Positions 5,889 through 13,617 of a stretch of 30,256 nt of DNA are shown one piece after another. Source of the stretch: a virus. Under the pieces are notes generated by a model, which made no database searches, was not told the origin of the DNA, and was given only the letters and a program-made list of their open reading frames with translations. The stretch covers positions 1 to 30,256 of the IMG/VR virus record IMGVR_UViG_3300046507_000491, one strand, 5' to 3'. Within the stretch, counting starts at the first letter, position 1, and every line of letters starts with the position of its first letter. The position numbers were made by a program, and so were the translations under genes.

Positions 5889-6289
5889 TTCATCACCCGG
5901 AAGCCCATCGCGCGCCCCGCAAACCCTTCGCTGCCCGCGCGTCCGGTCATCGCGTTCCCGCCGAACTCCGGCGCCCTGTACCCCGCGCCGCGCGTTGCCT
6001 CTGCCGCGCCGCGGAACCCGCGCAAGCCGGCGTCGTATCCGCTCAGGTTTCCCCAATTGTGCGAGGGGCAGATAATCGGCTCTGCGCCCTTGCTCGCGGC
6101 CTTCGGAGCGAACTTGACGTATGTCGTCATGTTGCCGTTCCACACTTCGCCGCGCGTCGTCAGCAGCAGCAGCGCGTCATTCACCAGGCGCGGCTCGACG
6201 TCAGGGAAAGCGCCGTAGAAAGAGGAACGGGAATATCCCTTTCCCTCTTGCATGAACTCCAATATCTCGCTGGTGCTGATTGACTTCAC
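5885..6289 (-). CDS. Hypothetical protein with a winged-helix-like N terminus
   Basis: 134 residues. The first 60 look like a winged helix (STSEILEFMQEG, RSSFYGAFPDVEPRLVNDAL, then a GEVWNGNMTTYVKF wing). The second half is Gly/Ala/Arg-rich and probably disordered. The start is GTG in a GTGA overlap with the Ref-like nuclease gene. DNA binding is an inference from the fold prediction by eye. Confidence 0.5.
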   Translation of the reverse strand: MKSISTSEILEFMQEGKGYSRSSFYGAFPDVEPRLVNDALLLLTTRGEVWNGNMTTYVKFAPKAASKGAEPIICPSHNWGNLSGYDAGLRGFRGAAEATRGAGYRAPEFGGNAMTGRAGSEGFAGRAMGFRVMK

Positions 6290-6618
6290 TGGTAGACCCT
6301 CTCGTTTTCTGGCACATGATCGGCAAGCGCGCGTTGCGTCTCTTCGATCAGTTCTTGCTCTGTGAATCCGTACATCGCTTCAAATGCTTCGGCGTTCAGA
6401 CCGTGAACGCCTTGATGCGGGTCTGCGTGGTGCGTGTGGCAGAGCGGGATCGTTCTGTAGTTCGACGCCTTGCCCCATCCGAACCGGTTGTGTATCGCGT
6501 GATGAACGATTGCCTGCATCCCGTCGACGTCGTAACCGATCCGCTTGCACACGCAGCAACCGCGCGCCGCGACGTATCCCATGTAGCGGCGCTCTGCTGC
6601 TGGCGTGTGCTTGCTCAA
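6286..6618 (-). CDS. Ref-like RecA-dependent nuclease (HNH-type)
   Basis: 110 residues. Features: a zinc-binding pair GCCVCK (20-25), then VHHAIHNRFGWGKASNYRT, and PLCHTHHADPHQGVHGLNAE, the signature of the phage P1 Ref family, in which an HNH-like fold cuts DNA at RecA-made D-loops. The following helix (AFEAMYGFTEQELIEETQRA) is also typical. It starts at TTG, chosen because a strong GGAGGT lies 6 bases upstream. It heads the overlapping cluster that ends in the DpdA-like gene. Confidence 0.75.
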   Translation of the reverse strand: MSKHTPAAERRYMGYVAARGCCVCKRIGYDVDGMQAIVHHAIHNRFGWGKASNYRTIPLCHTHHADPHQGVHGLNAEAFEAMYGFTEQELIEETQRALADHVPENERVYQ

Positions 6619-6639
6619 ACTGCTACCTCCATGTGATCC

Positions 6640-6674
6640 ATCTTACCGTGTTTCATCGCTAAAAGGTAGTATTA
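6640..6674. promoter_or_regulatory. Promoter/operator-like element upstream of the Ref-like gene
   Basis: On the + strand ATCTTACC, 17 bases, then GGTAGTATT. The same design, with identical spacing, occurs at 8090-8124 before the cytosine methyltransferase gene. Read on the - strand the two share ACTACCTTTT, GATG and GGTARGAT. The element overlaps the 3' end of the methyltransferase gene. It is probably a site for a shared phage regulator. Confidence 0.5.
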
Positions 6675-8065
6675 GCGGACAAATTTTTGACGTCGATTCG
6701 CTCGCCGATCCAGCGCATCACGTTGACGCACATGCTATTTCCGAGCGCCTTGTATCGCGGGCCGTCTGCCGCTGGCTTGCCGCGAACAGGAACCTGCGTG
6801 TACGAATCCGGGAACGCCTGAAGGCGCTCGCATTCGATCGGCATCAGGCGGCGCACGGCAACACCCGTAATCGCGTGCATCCGGCTCGCCTTCGCGATCG
6901 TCGGCGCTGGAGCTCCATCGCGGACGGTCGAGCGATTGGTCGCGCTCGTTATCTGCTGAATATCGAACGCTGCTGTCACAATCGGCTGCCCGCGCCCGGT
7001 TCCATCCTCGCTCGCGTCGAATCCTTCCGCCTTGAGCGTGTGCGTGATGTCGCCGGTCACGCAGACGGCCTGCACTTCCGCGCGAGCTTCCATCGTGTAC
7101 GCGATGCCCGACTGAACGCCGATACCATCCGGCCCACTGTTCGGGTTCGTTCGGAGCGCGCCCGCCTGAATCGCGAACGTCTCGGTCACGCAGACTGACG
7201 GCACGAACAGCGGTGCTCCGGCGTTGATGTGCTGATTCTCCAGACCGAGTTTTTCGCCGAAGGCCGCGTTGAGCGTGCAGGCAATCTCTGCGGGCCAAGT
7301 TACGCGGCTTTTTGCGGGCTGCAGGTATCCGCTGCATGCTTCGTCGGTTCCGGGAAAGTCGCCTGCACCAGTGCGCGATGCAAGGGTTCCGGCAGTTTCT
7401 TGCCCCGCTTCTCTGCTCGGCGCAAAATCCCGGCGCACGCCGTCGAACTCAAAAAGTACGTCTGCGGGATTGAAGTCTTTTCGAGCACTTGCGATAACGA
7501 ACACACGGCGGCGTCGTTGGGCCACTCCGAAATATTGGGCGTCGAGGACTCGCCACGCGATTGTTCGCGCGGGTCCAAACACACAACCAGCGTTCGCCCA
7601 TTTTTTCCCTGGCGGCTGAAGTTCTTCATCTTCTCCGGAAAGCGCTCCAAGAAAGCATCCGAAGGCGTTGTCTTTGGACGAGAGGACTCCCGGCACGTTT
7701 TCCCAAACTGCGACGGCGGGGCGCTTTCCTGAGCGTCTTCGAATATAGTCAATTGCATCGAGCAGCCTCACGTAGCTAATGGTCAGTTGTCCGCGCTCAT
7801 CGGAAAGCCCTTCGCGCAATCCCGCGACGCTGAACGCTTGGCACGGCGATCCGCCGACCAACACATCAGGCGCCGCGACTTCGCCGATCAACACTTTTCG
7901 CGCGATCTTTGTCATATCGCCGAGATTCGGAACGTCCGGGTAGCGGTGCGCGAGCAGCGCCGACGTGAACGCTTCGATTTCAGATAGCCATGCCGCCCGC
8001 CACCCTAGTTCATGCCATGCGACCGTCGCGGCTTCTATCCCGCTGAACACGCTGCCGTAGTCCAT
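6659..8065 (-). CDS. C5-cytosine DNA methyltransferase
   Basis: 468 residues with the ordered motifs of the m5C family: I FSGIEAA (7-13), IV GGSPCQAFSVAG with catalytic Cys75, VI WENVPG with Glu122, VIII FGVAQRRRRVFVIA (179-192), IX RRLMPIECERLQAFPDSY, and X YKALGNSMCVNVMRWIG near the end. Between VIII and IX lies an unusually long target-recognition region (about 220 residues) with recurrent short segments of the type TL/TM-x-A..G (AGTLASRTG, CTLNAAFG, YTMEARAE, HTLKAEGF, PTIAKASR). It probably protects phage DNA from host restriction; no cognate endonuclease is next to it. ATG start with GGGAG 6 bases upstream. Confidence 0.92.
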   Translation of the reverse strand: MDYGSVFSGIEAATVAWHELGWRAAWLSEIEAFTSALLAHRYPDVPNLGDMTKIARKVLIGEVAAPDVLVGGSPCQAFSVAGLREGLSDERGQLTISYVRLLDAIDYIRRRSGKRPAVAVWENVPGVLSSKDNAFGCFLGALSGEDEELQPPGKKWANAGCVFGPARTIAWRVLDAQYFGVAQRRRRVFVIASARKDFNPADVLFEFDGVRRDFAPSREAGQETAGTLASRTGAGDFPGTDEACSGYLQPAKSRVTWPAEIACTLNAAFGEKLGLENQHINAGAPLFVPSVCVTETFAIQAGALRTNPNSGPDGIGVQSGIAYTMEARAEVQAVCVTGDITHTLKAEGFDASEDGTGRGQPIVTAAFDIQQITSATNRSTVRDGAPAPTIAKASRMHAITGVAVRRLMPIECERLQAFPDSYTQVPVRGKPAADGPRYKALGNSMCVNVMRWIGERIDVKNLSANTTF

Positions 8066-8089
8066 GTTTGCTCCCTGTTCGATGACTCA

Positions 8090-8124
8090 ATCCTACCTTA
8101 AAACATCTCCAAAAGGTAGTGTTT
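8090..8124. promoter_or_regulatory. Promoter/operator-like element before the C5 methyltransferase
   Basis: ATCCTACC, 17 bases, then GGTAGTGTT on the + strand; CTACCTT and AAGGTAG also form an inverted pair. It aligns base for base in spacing with 6640-6674. It lies in the gap between the 221-residue gene and the methyltransferase and probably controls the latter. Confidence 0.5.
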
Positions 8125-8136
8125 GAGCGCGAATTT

Positions 8137-8802
8137 TTAGAGCTGCGCCATTGCCACAGCGAACGGGTTGCGCGGCTGCTGCGCGATGAGCGTTTTGATT
8201 CGCTCTGTCGTCTCGCGCTGCGCCCTCTCGCTGGCTTCGCGCACCTTCGCATCGGCTGCGATCATCGCGCGCTCTTCGGCATCCACCTTCGCCGCCTCTC
8301 TCGCCTCGCGTGCGACGCGTCGAGCCTCGTCGCGCTTCTCGTGCCATGCGCTGGTTTTCTTCTTGGCTTCCTTCTGTTGCTTCGCCTGGAGCTTCGCGGC
8401 CTCGCGCGCCTCTCTCTTGATGCGCTGCGCCTCTTCGCGCTGCTCGCGCTTGACACGCTTTTGCTCGTCGACGATCGCGGCTGCTTTCTTGCGCGCGCGG
8501 TGCAGAGCGGTGTATTCAGCGCCAGTCAGCGCGGGCGGCTTCGGGACGTTTTTCCCGGCGCCGATGCGGAACACGCGCGTCATGACTCCACCTTTCGGTG
8601 TGTTGACCGCGCGGAGCCACTTGCAGATATAGATTTTGCGATCGGCAAGCGCCTGTTCGAGCACTTTCCATGACGTCGCCGACGACACGCCGAGCGCGTC
8701 GCGAATCTGCTTCTCGGTGAACATGCGACGCGACACGCCCATGAGTTCGATGAGGCGGTGATACGTCTCGCCGCGCTTAATGACTGGTTTCGTATTCTTC
8801 AT
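8137..8802 (-). CDS. Winged-helix protein with long basic coiled coil
   Basis: 221 residues. Residues 10-60 read as a winged helix (RLIELMGVSRRMFTEKQIRD, ALGVSSATSWKVLEQALADR, KIYICKW). From about 100 to 205 there is a continuous Ala/Lys/Arg/Glu helix with repeated REAREAAK-type words, probably a coiled coil. Function unknown; DNA binding is inferred. It starts inside the ninB-like gene (26-base overlap). Confidence 0.6.
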   Translation of the reverse strand: MKNTKPVIKRGETYHRLIELMGVSRRMFTEKQIRDALGVSSATSWKVLEQALADRKIYICKWLRAVNTPKGGVMTRVFRIGAGKNVPKPPALTGAEYTALHRARKKAAAIVDEQKRVKREQREEAQRIKREAREAAKLQAKQQKEAKKKTSAWHEKRDEARRVAREAREAAKVDAEERAMIAADAKVREASERAQRETTERIKTLIAQQPRNPFAVAMAQL

Positions 8803-9196
8803 AGCCCTTCCCCGCTGGCAGTCTGATTTGATTCATCGCGCACCAGGCGATGACGTATTCGAGCAGGCTCGTCATGCGACGGATCGACATGCCGGCCGAC
8901 GACTCTCTGAGGTTGATAAATTCGCCCTCGATGCCGGGCACGATGTCAGCGCCGCCGCCCGTCGCGACCGTGTGACCGCTGATCATCAGCACCTTCCATT
9001 GCGCCGCGCTGAGCGTGCGCCCGTGAAACTTGGCTTGTTTCGACAGGTCACTGAACAGCGCGTGCAGAAGCGCGTTTTGCTGCAATGAGCGCGTCGCGGG
9101 CTTGATGACAGCGCTCCACCCATCGGGCGCGGTGACGACGGCGCGCGCGGCCTGCGCTCGCGTGCGCTCGTTTATGATGACGGCGCATTCATCCAT
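8777..9196 (-). CDS. ninB: NinB-family recombination mediator (Orf-like)
   Basis: 139 residues matching lambda NinB/Orf in length and motifs: a strand-rich start with WSAVIKPATRSLQQNALLHA (27-46), the LSKQAKFHGRTLSAAQWKVL helix, then GEFINLRESSAGMSIRRMTS and a C-terminal helix with EYVIAWCAMNQIRLP. Orf binds single-stranded DNA and SSB and helps load recombinases. It lies in a recombination gene set with ERF, SSB, an exonuclease and a VRR-NUC protein. It starts 8 bases inside the nuclease gene. Confidence 0.85.
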   Translation of the reverse strand: MDECAVIINERTRAQAARAVVTAPDGWSAVIKPATRSLQQNALLHALFSDLSKQAKFHGRTLSAAQWKVLMISGHTVATGGGADIVPGIEGEFINLRESSAGMSIRRMTSLLEYVIAWCAMNQIRLPAGKGYEEYETSH

Positions 9197-9584
9197 ACGT
9201 GCGATGCTCTCCGAGGTTCAGATACCCGATCAATTCCTCGCGCGCTTCGTCGAACCCGCGGCACACTGCGACGTAATAGCCTTCTGCGCGCAGCTCGCGG
9301 ATCATGTCTTTCTGCGACTCGCTCAGTGCGCCGCCCTTCGTGCGCTTCAGTTCGATGTACATGCCGCAGTAGATGCCGCACGGCTTGCCGATGATGATGT
9401 CGGGCACGCCAGCGGCGACGCCTTCTTTTTTCAGCCGAACCGCCGTGCGCAACGATCGCTTCCCGCCATTCGGCACATGGAACGCGATCAACTTCGGGAA
9501 CGCGACGCGAACCCATTTGAAGAACATCATCTGCTCGGTCGACTCGCTCGGAACGTGCTCGACGCCGTTTTTCGGTTCCTTCAT
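9189..9584 (-). CDS. VRR-NUC domain nuclease
   Basis: 131 residues forming one PD-(D/E)xK-type VRR-NUC domain: EQMMFFKWV at the start, HVPNGGKRSLRTAVRLKKEG (36-55), GVPDIIIG (59-66), then MYIELKRTKGGALSESQKDM (75-94), which supplies D61, E78 and K80, and a final GYYVAVCRGFDEAREELIGYL. Stand-alone phage VRR-NUC proteins are thought to resolve or cut branched DNA. ATG start in a 4-base overlap with the small gene upstream. Confidence 0.88.
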   Translation of the reverse strand: MKEPKNGVEHVPSESTEQMMFFKWVRVAFPKLIAFHVPNGGKRSLRTAVRLKKEGVAAGVPDIIIGKPCGIYCGMYIELKRTKGGALSESQKDMIRELRAEGYYVAVCRGFDEAREELIGYLNLGEHRTYG

Positions 9585-9766
9585 GTGCGCTTATCGCTCT
9601 TGATGAATTCGTTCAGTTCCTTGCGGGCGATTTGCGCCGCCCGCTCGCCGTGCTCTTGCCGCACCTTCTCGACGAGCGCGCCGGCCTTTGCGTAATAGCC
9701 TTGGCGCCCGTCTTTTGCGGCGTCGCGGAAGCGTTGCCATGCCTCCGCGCGGTGTTGCTCATTCAA
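9581..9766 (-). CDS. Small hypothetical helical protein
   Basis: 61 residues, nearly all helix and highly charged (EAWQRFRDAAKDGRQGYY, then VRQEHGERAAQIARKELNEF). No family recognised. The 4-base overlap with the VRR-NUC gene and 8-base overlap with the lipoprotein gene place it in the operon. Confidence 0.6.
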   Translation of the reverse strand: MNEQHRAEAWQRFRDAAKDGRQGYYAKAGALVEKVRQEHGERAAQIARKELNEFIKSDKRT

Positions 9767-10007
9767 AGCGGATCGTCGCGCCTTTCATTAGGCCGGAACA
9801 GACGACGCCCTGCGTGAATTGACCCTTCGGCCCGCGCGCCTCGAATGCGGTGTGGAATGTGTCGTTTTTGTCGCAGCCGAAGTAGGCGTAGCCGGTGATT
9901 CTGACGTCGGTGAATCCCGACGATTCGAGCGCGTGCCGTGCAACATTGTCATCGGTGCATCCGGCGAGTGAGACCGCCGCGAGCGCGGCTAGCAAGTAGC
10001 GTTTCAT
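9759..10007 (-). CDS. Small lipoprotein
   Basis: 82 residues with a classical lipoprotein signal (MKRYLLAALAAVSL) and lipobox LAGC, Cys17 becoming the lipidated residue. The mature part (GFTDVRITGYAYFGCDKNDT, HTAFEARGPKGQFTQG, CSGLMKGATIRF) resembles a set of small lipoproteins I associate with Proteobacteria prophages. Their role is not established; surface or superinfection effects are only a guess. It has two Cys (about 44 and 70) that could form a disulfide. Confidence 0.75.
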   Translation of the reverse strand: MKRYLLAALAAVSLAGCTDDNVARHALESSGFTDVRITGYAYFGCDKNDTFHTAFEARGPKGQFTQGVVCSGLMKGATIRFE

Positions 10008-10020
10008 GGGGTTCCTTTGC

Positions 10021-10134
10021 TCAACACCAGGTTATGTCCGACAGCGATACGCTGCGCCGGAAGAACCATGCGCCGCCATCGACGCGGGAGTATTCCGAGT
10101 AAGCCGACAGGTGCGGAACGATGACGGTGTGCAT
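10021..10134 (-). CDS. Possible 37-residue protein
   Basis: A short frame (starts MHTVIVPHLSAYSEYSRVDG, ends SLSDITWC) filling the gap between the exonuclease and lipoprotein genes, with GAGAACC just upstream of ATG. Tightly packed genes on either side favour it being real. Function unknown. Confidence 0.45.
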   Translation of the reverse strand: MHTVIVPHLSAYSEYSRVDGGAWFFRRSVSLSDITWC

Positions 10135-10146
10135 GGTGGTTCTCAG

Positions 10147-10965
10147 TTAGAACGGCATCGGGTCGAGTTCGAGCTGAAACGCGGCCTTCGCTTCGATGAT
10201 CGGGCGGAACGTCATGCGCCTGTACGCGTTGCGCGCGGCGTCGACATCATCCTTGCAGTAGTCCGCGACCGCCTGAATCTGGCCTTGCTGGATCAGCGGC
10301 CACACGTCAGCGCCGCAAAGCCCTTCGGTCTTGCCCGCAATGCCGAGCGCCTTGCACAGCTTGTCGAGCGAGATATTGTTGCGCGCATCCCATCGCGTCA
10401 TCGTGTCGAAAATGTGATCGGACCACGGCGCCGCGCCGAACGGGATGAACGGCGGCGGCTTGATGCCGAGGATCACCGCGCGTTTGTACAAAAACGGAAG
10501 ATCGAAGCCGGCGAGGTTGTGACCGACGAAAACCGGATTGCGCATGAGCGCCGGCGAGAACAGATCGCGGATCACATGAAAGAACTCGGCGAGCATTTCG
10601 GCTTCGGCCTTTTGCGTCAGGTCCGCGACCTTCAGCGCAACGGCCGGCTGCTCGTCGACCGCGAAGCCGATCACTGCGACCTGACCTTGCGCGCCGTCAA
10701 ACGACGTTTTCGCGAGCGTCGCTTGCGCCGTCTCTTCGAGCTTTTCATCGCGGAAGCGCTCGACCCACATTTCCAGAGCGCGGGCCTTCGACGTGAATTT
10801 GATTTGGTCGGCGTCTTTCATGCCGAGTTCGGCGCACGCTTTTTCCTTCGTCATGTCCGACGGCGCTTTGAAGTTCTCGCGCAGGTCAGCGCGGATTTCT
10901 TCGATGAGTTCAGGGCGCTGAGAGGGCACGGTTTCGATGTCGCACACAATCTCTAACTGCGTCAT
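10147..10965 (-). CDS. DEDD-family 3'-5' exonuclease
   Basis: 272 residues with RNase H-like exonuclease motifs: I CDIET (8-12), II VFVGHNLAGFDLPFLYKR, and III near the C terminus ADYCKDDVDAARNAY, which is the YxxxD form (DEDDy). This is like the 3'-5' exonuclease domain of family B polymerases. In this operon it could act with ERF, SSB and NinB in phage recombination or repair. I start it at ATG 10965, with GGAGAG upstream, rather than at an upstream GTG, because residues before that do not look like the family and cover a terminator-like hairpin. Confidence 0.82.
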   Translation of the reverse strand: MTQLEIVCDIETVPSQRPELIEEIRADLRENFKAPSDMTKEKACAELGMKDADQIKFTSKARALEMWVERFRDEKLEETAQATLAKTSFDGAQGQVAVIGFAVDEQPAVALKVADLTQKAEAEMLAEFFHVIRDLFSPALMRNPVFVGHNLAGFDLPFLYKRAVILGIKPPPFIPFGAAPWSDHIFDTMTRWDARNNISLDKLCKALGIAGKTEGLCGADVWPLIQQGQIQAVADYCKDDVDAARNAYRRMTFRPIIEAKAAFQLELDPMPF

Positions 10966-10995
10966 TTCATCTCTCCGAGGTAGTTTTATAGGGCC

Positions 10996-11021
10996 AAAAA
11001 GAGGCGCCGCTAAAGACGCCT
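10996..11021 (-). terminator. Terminator-like hairpin before the exonuclease gene
   Basis: On the - strand, AGGCG, a 10-base loop, CGCCT, then TCTTTTT. It stands between the 73-residue gene and the exonuclease gene, just ahead of a TATAAA and a GGTAGT-type motif (10979-10984, + strand). It could end or attenuate the upstream operon, with a new promoter serving the exonuclease gene. Confidence 0.5.
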
Positions 11022-11065
11022 TCGTTCTGACCACGTTGATAGAATACCCGCGAGGTGCGGAACCG

Positions 11066-11287
11066 TCAAGCGGCTTCGCGCAGTTTTTTCGCGATCAGTT
11101 CCTGCCCGATCATCACGGCGCGCTCGTCGACGACTGCGCGCAAAACCTCGCTCGCGTGGCGGGAGACTTCGAGCGCGAGTTTCACGCTGTCCGCGTTGAC
11201 GCCGCTCGTCATCGTCTGCTCCAGTTTGTGGAGCGCCGCGCGCAGTTCTAGCGATGCCTCTGCGCTGTTCTTCGTTTGTTCGGTCAT
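11066..11287 (-). CDS. Hypothetical helical protein
   Basis: 73 residues, almost all helix (ASLELRAALHKLEQTM, VKLALEVSRHASEVLRAVVD, IGQELIAKKLREAA). The ATG at 11287 has GAGGAC about 5 bases upstream. Function not recognised. Confidence 0.6.
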   Translation of the reverse strand: MTEQTKNSAEASLELRAALHKLEQTMTSGVNADSVKLALEVSRHASEVLRAVVDERAVMIGQELIAKKLREAA

Positions 11288-11294
11288 GCTGTCC

Positions 11295-11696
11295 TCAATA
11301 TGCTTTTCCGCCAGCGGCGCGGCGATTCTCGGGTTTGTGGTCCGCGCGCTGCGCGTTGTACGCCAACTTCTCGACGATCGCGCCCGCGACGTCGTAACCC
11401 TTCGCGCCGGCCAGGTCAAAGATGCGAATTACGGCGTCGGCCAGCTCGACCTCGATCATCAGGCGATGCGTCAACTTGTCGTCCATCAGGTTTTTGCGAT
11501 GACCTTCCATCGCCTCGGCGACTTCCGACACGATCAGCATCAGCTTTTCGGGCACGTTGTTCGCCTTGCGCATATCGGCGCCGGTTTCGAGGTCGATCCA
11601 CCATTGCGCGGCGGCGCCGTGGCATGCGTCAGTGAGAATCTTTCCCGCGACTTCGAGCGGGTTGATGTAGCCGATCTTTCGTTCGTTAGCGTGCAT
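11295..11696 (-). CDS. MazG-like nucleotide pyrophosphohydrolase
   Basis: 133 residues of all-alpha NTP-PPase type: VPEKLMLIVSEVAEAMEGHR with the ExxE metal pattern, then RLMIEVELADAVIRIFDLAG with the ExxxD pattern, and a last helix (VAGAIVEKLAYNAQRADHK). Phage MazG-like enzymes hydrolyse NTPs or possibly (p)ppGpp; the substrate here is unknown. Starts at ATG 11696 (MHANERKIG), since residues upstream of it belong to the shadow of the SSB region. It ends 7 bases before the next gene. Confidence 0.75.
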   Translation of the reverse strand: MHANERKIGYINPLEVAGKILTDACHGAAAQWWIDLETGADMRKANNVPEKLMLIVSEVAEAMEGHRKNLMDDKLTHRLMIEVELADAVIRIFDLAGAKGYDVAGAIVEKLAYNAQRADHKPENRRAAGGKAY

Positions 11697-11742
11697 TTTC
11701 GTTTCGCTCGGTGATGCCCGGCGCGGGGCCGGGCGATTGTCG

Positions 11743-12195
11743 TTAGAACGGGATCGAATCGTCGTCGTCATCGAATCCGCCGCTCGGCTGCTGCGGCTTC
11801 TGATTCGTGCGCTGCTGGCGGGGCGCTCCGTTCGACGGATTGCGCGGCGCTGCTTCGTTATCCGAGCGCGATCCGAGCATCTTGAACGTGTCGACGCGCA
11901 GCTCGGTCACGTACTTTTGCGTGCCGTCTTTCGCCTCATACGAGCGCGTTTGCATCTTGCCTTCGACGAGCACTTGCGCGCCCTTCTTCAGATATTCGCC
12001 TGCGATTTCGGCTTGGCGCTTGAAGCACGCGCAGCGGAACCATTCGGTTTTCTCTTTCCTCTCGCCGCTCGCGTCTTTCCACGTCTCGGTGACGGCGACG
12101 CTGAAGCTCGCGACCGCATCGCCGTTGCTCAAGTAGCGCACTTCCGGGTCTTGCCCTAGGTTGCCCGCGATAATTACTTTCTGGTAACTAGCCAT
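11743..12195 (-). CDS. ssb: Single-stranded DNA-binding protein
   Basis: 150 residues: an OB fold ([20 protein letters not shown] at the start, [44 protein letters not shown]), then a Gln/Pro/Asn-rich linker and an acidic tail DDDDDSIPF that recruits partner enzymes. Bacterial SSBs end in D-D-x-I-P-F, so this is intact. It would coat single-stranded DNA in phage replication and ERF-mediated annealing. Confidence 0.95.
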   Translation of the reverse strand: MASYQKVIIAGNLGQDPEVRYLSNGDAVASFSVAVTETWKDASGERKEKTEWFRCACFKRQAEIAGEYLKKGAQVLVEGKMQTRSYEAKDGTQKYVTELRVDTFKMLGSRSDNEAAPRNPSNGAPRQQRTNQKPQQPSGGFDDDDDSIPF

Positions 12196-12212
12196 TTCAT
12201 TCCTCTCTTCTG

Positions 12213-12410
12213 CTATGCGCGCGCTTGGCGCGGGTTACGTGCGATCGGCACATTATCGATCCAGACCGTCACTTTCTGACCTGTCATATGCGCGAGCATT
12301 GCCGCGAATGATGAGCAGGCGTTTTGCACAAGTGCGGGCGTTGATTCTTTTGCCAGTGCCAGCGCGTCGAGGTCGCGGCGCGCGGCTTGGCGCAGGGGGT
12401 GGGCGATCAT
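12213..12410 (-). CDS. Small hypothetical protein
   Basis: 65 residues with a helical first half ([20 protein letters not shown]) and a strand-like end ([15 protein letters not shown]). The start is set by a 4-base ATGA overlap with the upstream gene. Not recognised. Confidence 0.55.
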   Translation of the reverse strand: MIAHPLRQAARRDLDALALAKESTPALVQNACSSFAAMLAHMTGQKVTVWIDNVPIARNPRQARA

Positions 12411-12775
12411 TTTTGAGCGCGCTGTTCGCGCCATTCCTTCGCACGCTTCACGCCGACGCGATACATGCACATGACGTTGTGGAACAAGGGCGCTTGCATG
12501 ATGCTGTCGTAAAACTCGCCCTTCCCGGTCATGACGCCTTGCTTTACCTTGCAGCGCCGCGTCGCGAACTCGTCGTAGGCGTACTCGCTCCCCCAATATT
12601 CCTGCTGCGTTTTGCTCAACTCGTCCCAGTGGACATAGAGCGCGCGGTCGACTTCCTCGGTATCCGGCATGTCGCACACCCGAATCCAAGCCGGATTCTT
12701 CCGGCAGAACTCGGCGGCATGCGCGGATGCCTGCTCGACACTGAAGTACTCGCCAGTGTTCTCTCTTGCACTCAT
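12407..12775 (-). CDS. Hypothetical phage protein
   Basis: 122 residues. A first part rich in aromatic and acidic residues (YFSVEQASAHAAEFCRKNPA, ALYVHWDELSKTQQEYWGSE) and a basic end ([17 protein letters not shown]). Four scattered Cys give no clear zinc motif. Not recognised. The gene lies between erf and ssb in the same operon. Confidence 0.6.
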   Translation of the reverse strand: MSARENTGEYFSVEQASAHAAEFCRKNPAWIRVCDMPDTEEVDRALYVHWDELSKTQQEYWGSEYAYDEFATRRCKVKQGVMTGKGEFYDSIMQAPLFHNVMCMYRVGVKRAKEWREQRAQK

Positions 12776-12822
12776 GTCATCCCTCTCTTCGCTATCCGGC
12801 GCGCGTGGCGCCGGGTGTGTGA

Positions 12823-13449
12823 TTACGCCGCGGCTTCGGCCGGCTCTTGCTTCGTGTGCGCGTCGATGACTTCCTGCTTTGCGAGCTTGAATTGCTCGTA
12901 AGCGTCGGCGTCGTTCAGTTCGCTCGCATGCTTGCGCGCGGCATCGAACGCGGCTTTGAGCGCTTCGCCAGTCTTTGCGCCCCTGATCGCGGCGACGTGG
13001 CGCTTGACGTCGGCGGGCTTCATGGCTTGCGGCGCTTGCGTGCGCTGCTGCTGACCGACGCCTGATGCGGCGTTGCCGTCGTCATCGTCCTGATACAGAC
13101 CCGTAATCGCCGCGAGCGAATAGCGGCGCATGTAGGTGATGGCGGAACCGACGCCCTGCGGATCGGCCTTCTGGAGCGGCGTGACCGCCGTCGACTCGAT
13201 CCATTCGCCCGACTCGTGAATCAGGCGCGTCGTGAGGTGCAGTTTGCCGTCGTCGGAAGGCGCGGGCGTCTGGATGAAAATAATGCCGGCGTCGTTCAGC
13301 GGGCCTTTCACGGCGTCGATCACTGCGGGCAGGTCCGCATACGTGTTCTTGAAGTGCGGGTTCTTCGCGTCTTTCGCTGCGAAACGGATTTCGCGCTGAG
13401 CTTGCAGAAGGGCCGGCGCGATCTTGCCGAGGCTTTCAGACGTTTTCAT
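12823..13449 (-). CDS. erf: ERF-family single-strand annealing protein
   Basis: 208 residues with the ERF core: LLQAQREIRFAAKDAKNPHF and NTYADLPAVIDAVKGPLNDA (35-60), then DPQGVGSAITYMRRYSLAAI (about 96-115) and GLYQDDDDGNAA, the most conserved ERF signature. The C-terminal 70 residues are helical and variable. ERF proteins, like P22 Erf, anneal complementary single strands to recombine or circularise phage DNA. ATG start with GGAGAG 7 bases upstream, inside the end of a 31-residue gene. Confidence 0.92.
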   Translation of the reverse strand: MKTSESLGKIAPALLQAQREIRFAAKDAKNPHFKNTYADLPAVIDAVKGPLNDAGIIFIQTPAPSDDGKLHLTTRLIHESGEWIESTAVTPLQKADPQGVGSAITYMRRYSLAAITGLYQDDDDGNAASGVGQQQRTQAPQAMKPADVKRHVAAIRGAKTGEALKAAFDAARKHASELNDADAYEQFKLAKQEVIDAHTKQEPAEAAA

Positions 13450-13531
13450 TTTCGTTCTCTCCGTGGGTTTCGAGGTATTGCTGTTCCTGCTCTTCGAGAT
13501 ATTGCTGTGCTTCGCGGTCGTCGTCGTTCAT
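13436..13531 (-). CDS. Very small acidic protein (31 residues)
   Basis: A frame of 31 codons rich in Asp, Glu and Gln (MNDDDREAQQYLEEQEQQYL at the start). Both ends overlap neighbours: ATGA with the 29-residue gene upstream, 14 bases with erf downstream. Function unknown. The operon-like overlaps are the main evidence. Confidence 0.5.
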   Translation of the reverse strand: MNDDDREAQQYLEEQEQQYLETHGENENENV

Positions 13532-13617
13532 ACCGGGTAAATCCCCTTGGCAGCGCAGTAACCGAGAAACAGGCCGAAGCCGATAGCGAGGACCCAATCG
13601 AAAGCGCGGGCGCTCAT
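13528..13617 (-). CDS. Very small membrane protein (29 residues)
   Basis: 29 residues with one predicted transmembrane segment (WVLAIGFGLFLGYCAAKG). It is joined by ATGA overlaps to genes on both sides (75-residue protein upstream, 31-residue protein downstream). Function unknown. Confidence 0.55.
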   Translation of the reverse strand: MSARAFDWVLAIGFGLFLGYCAAKGIYPV

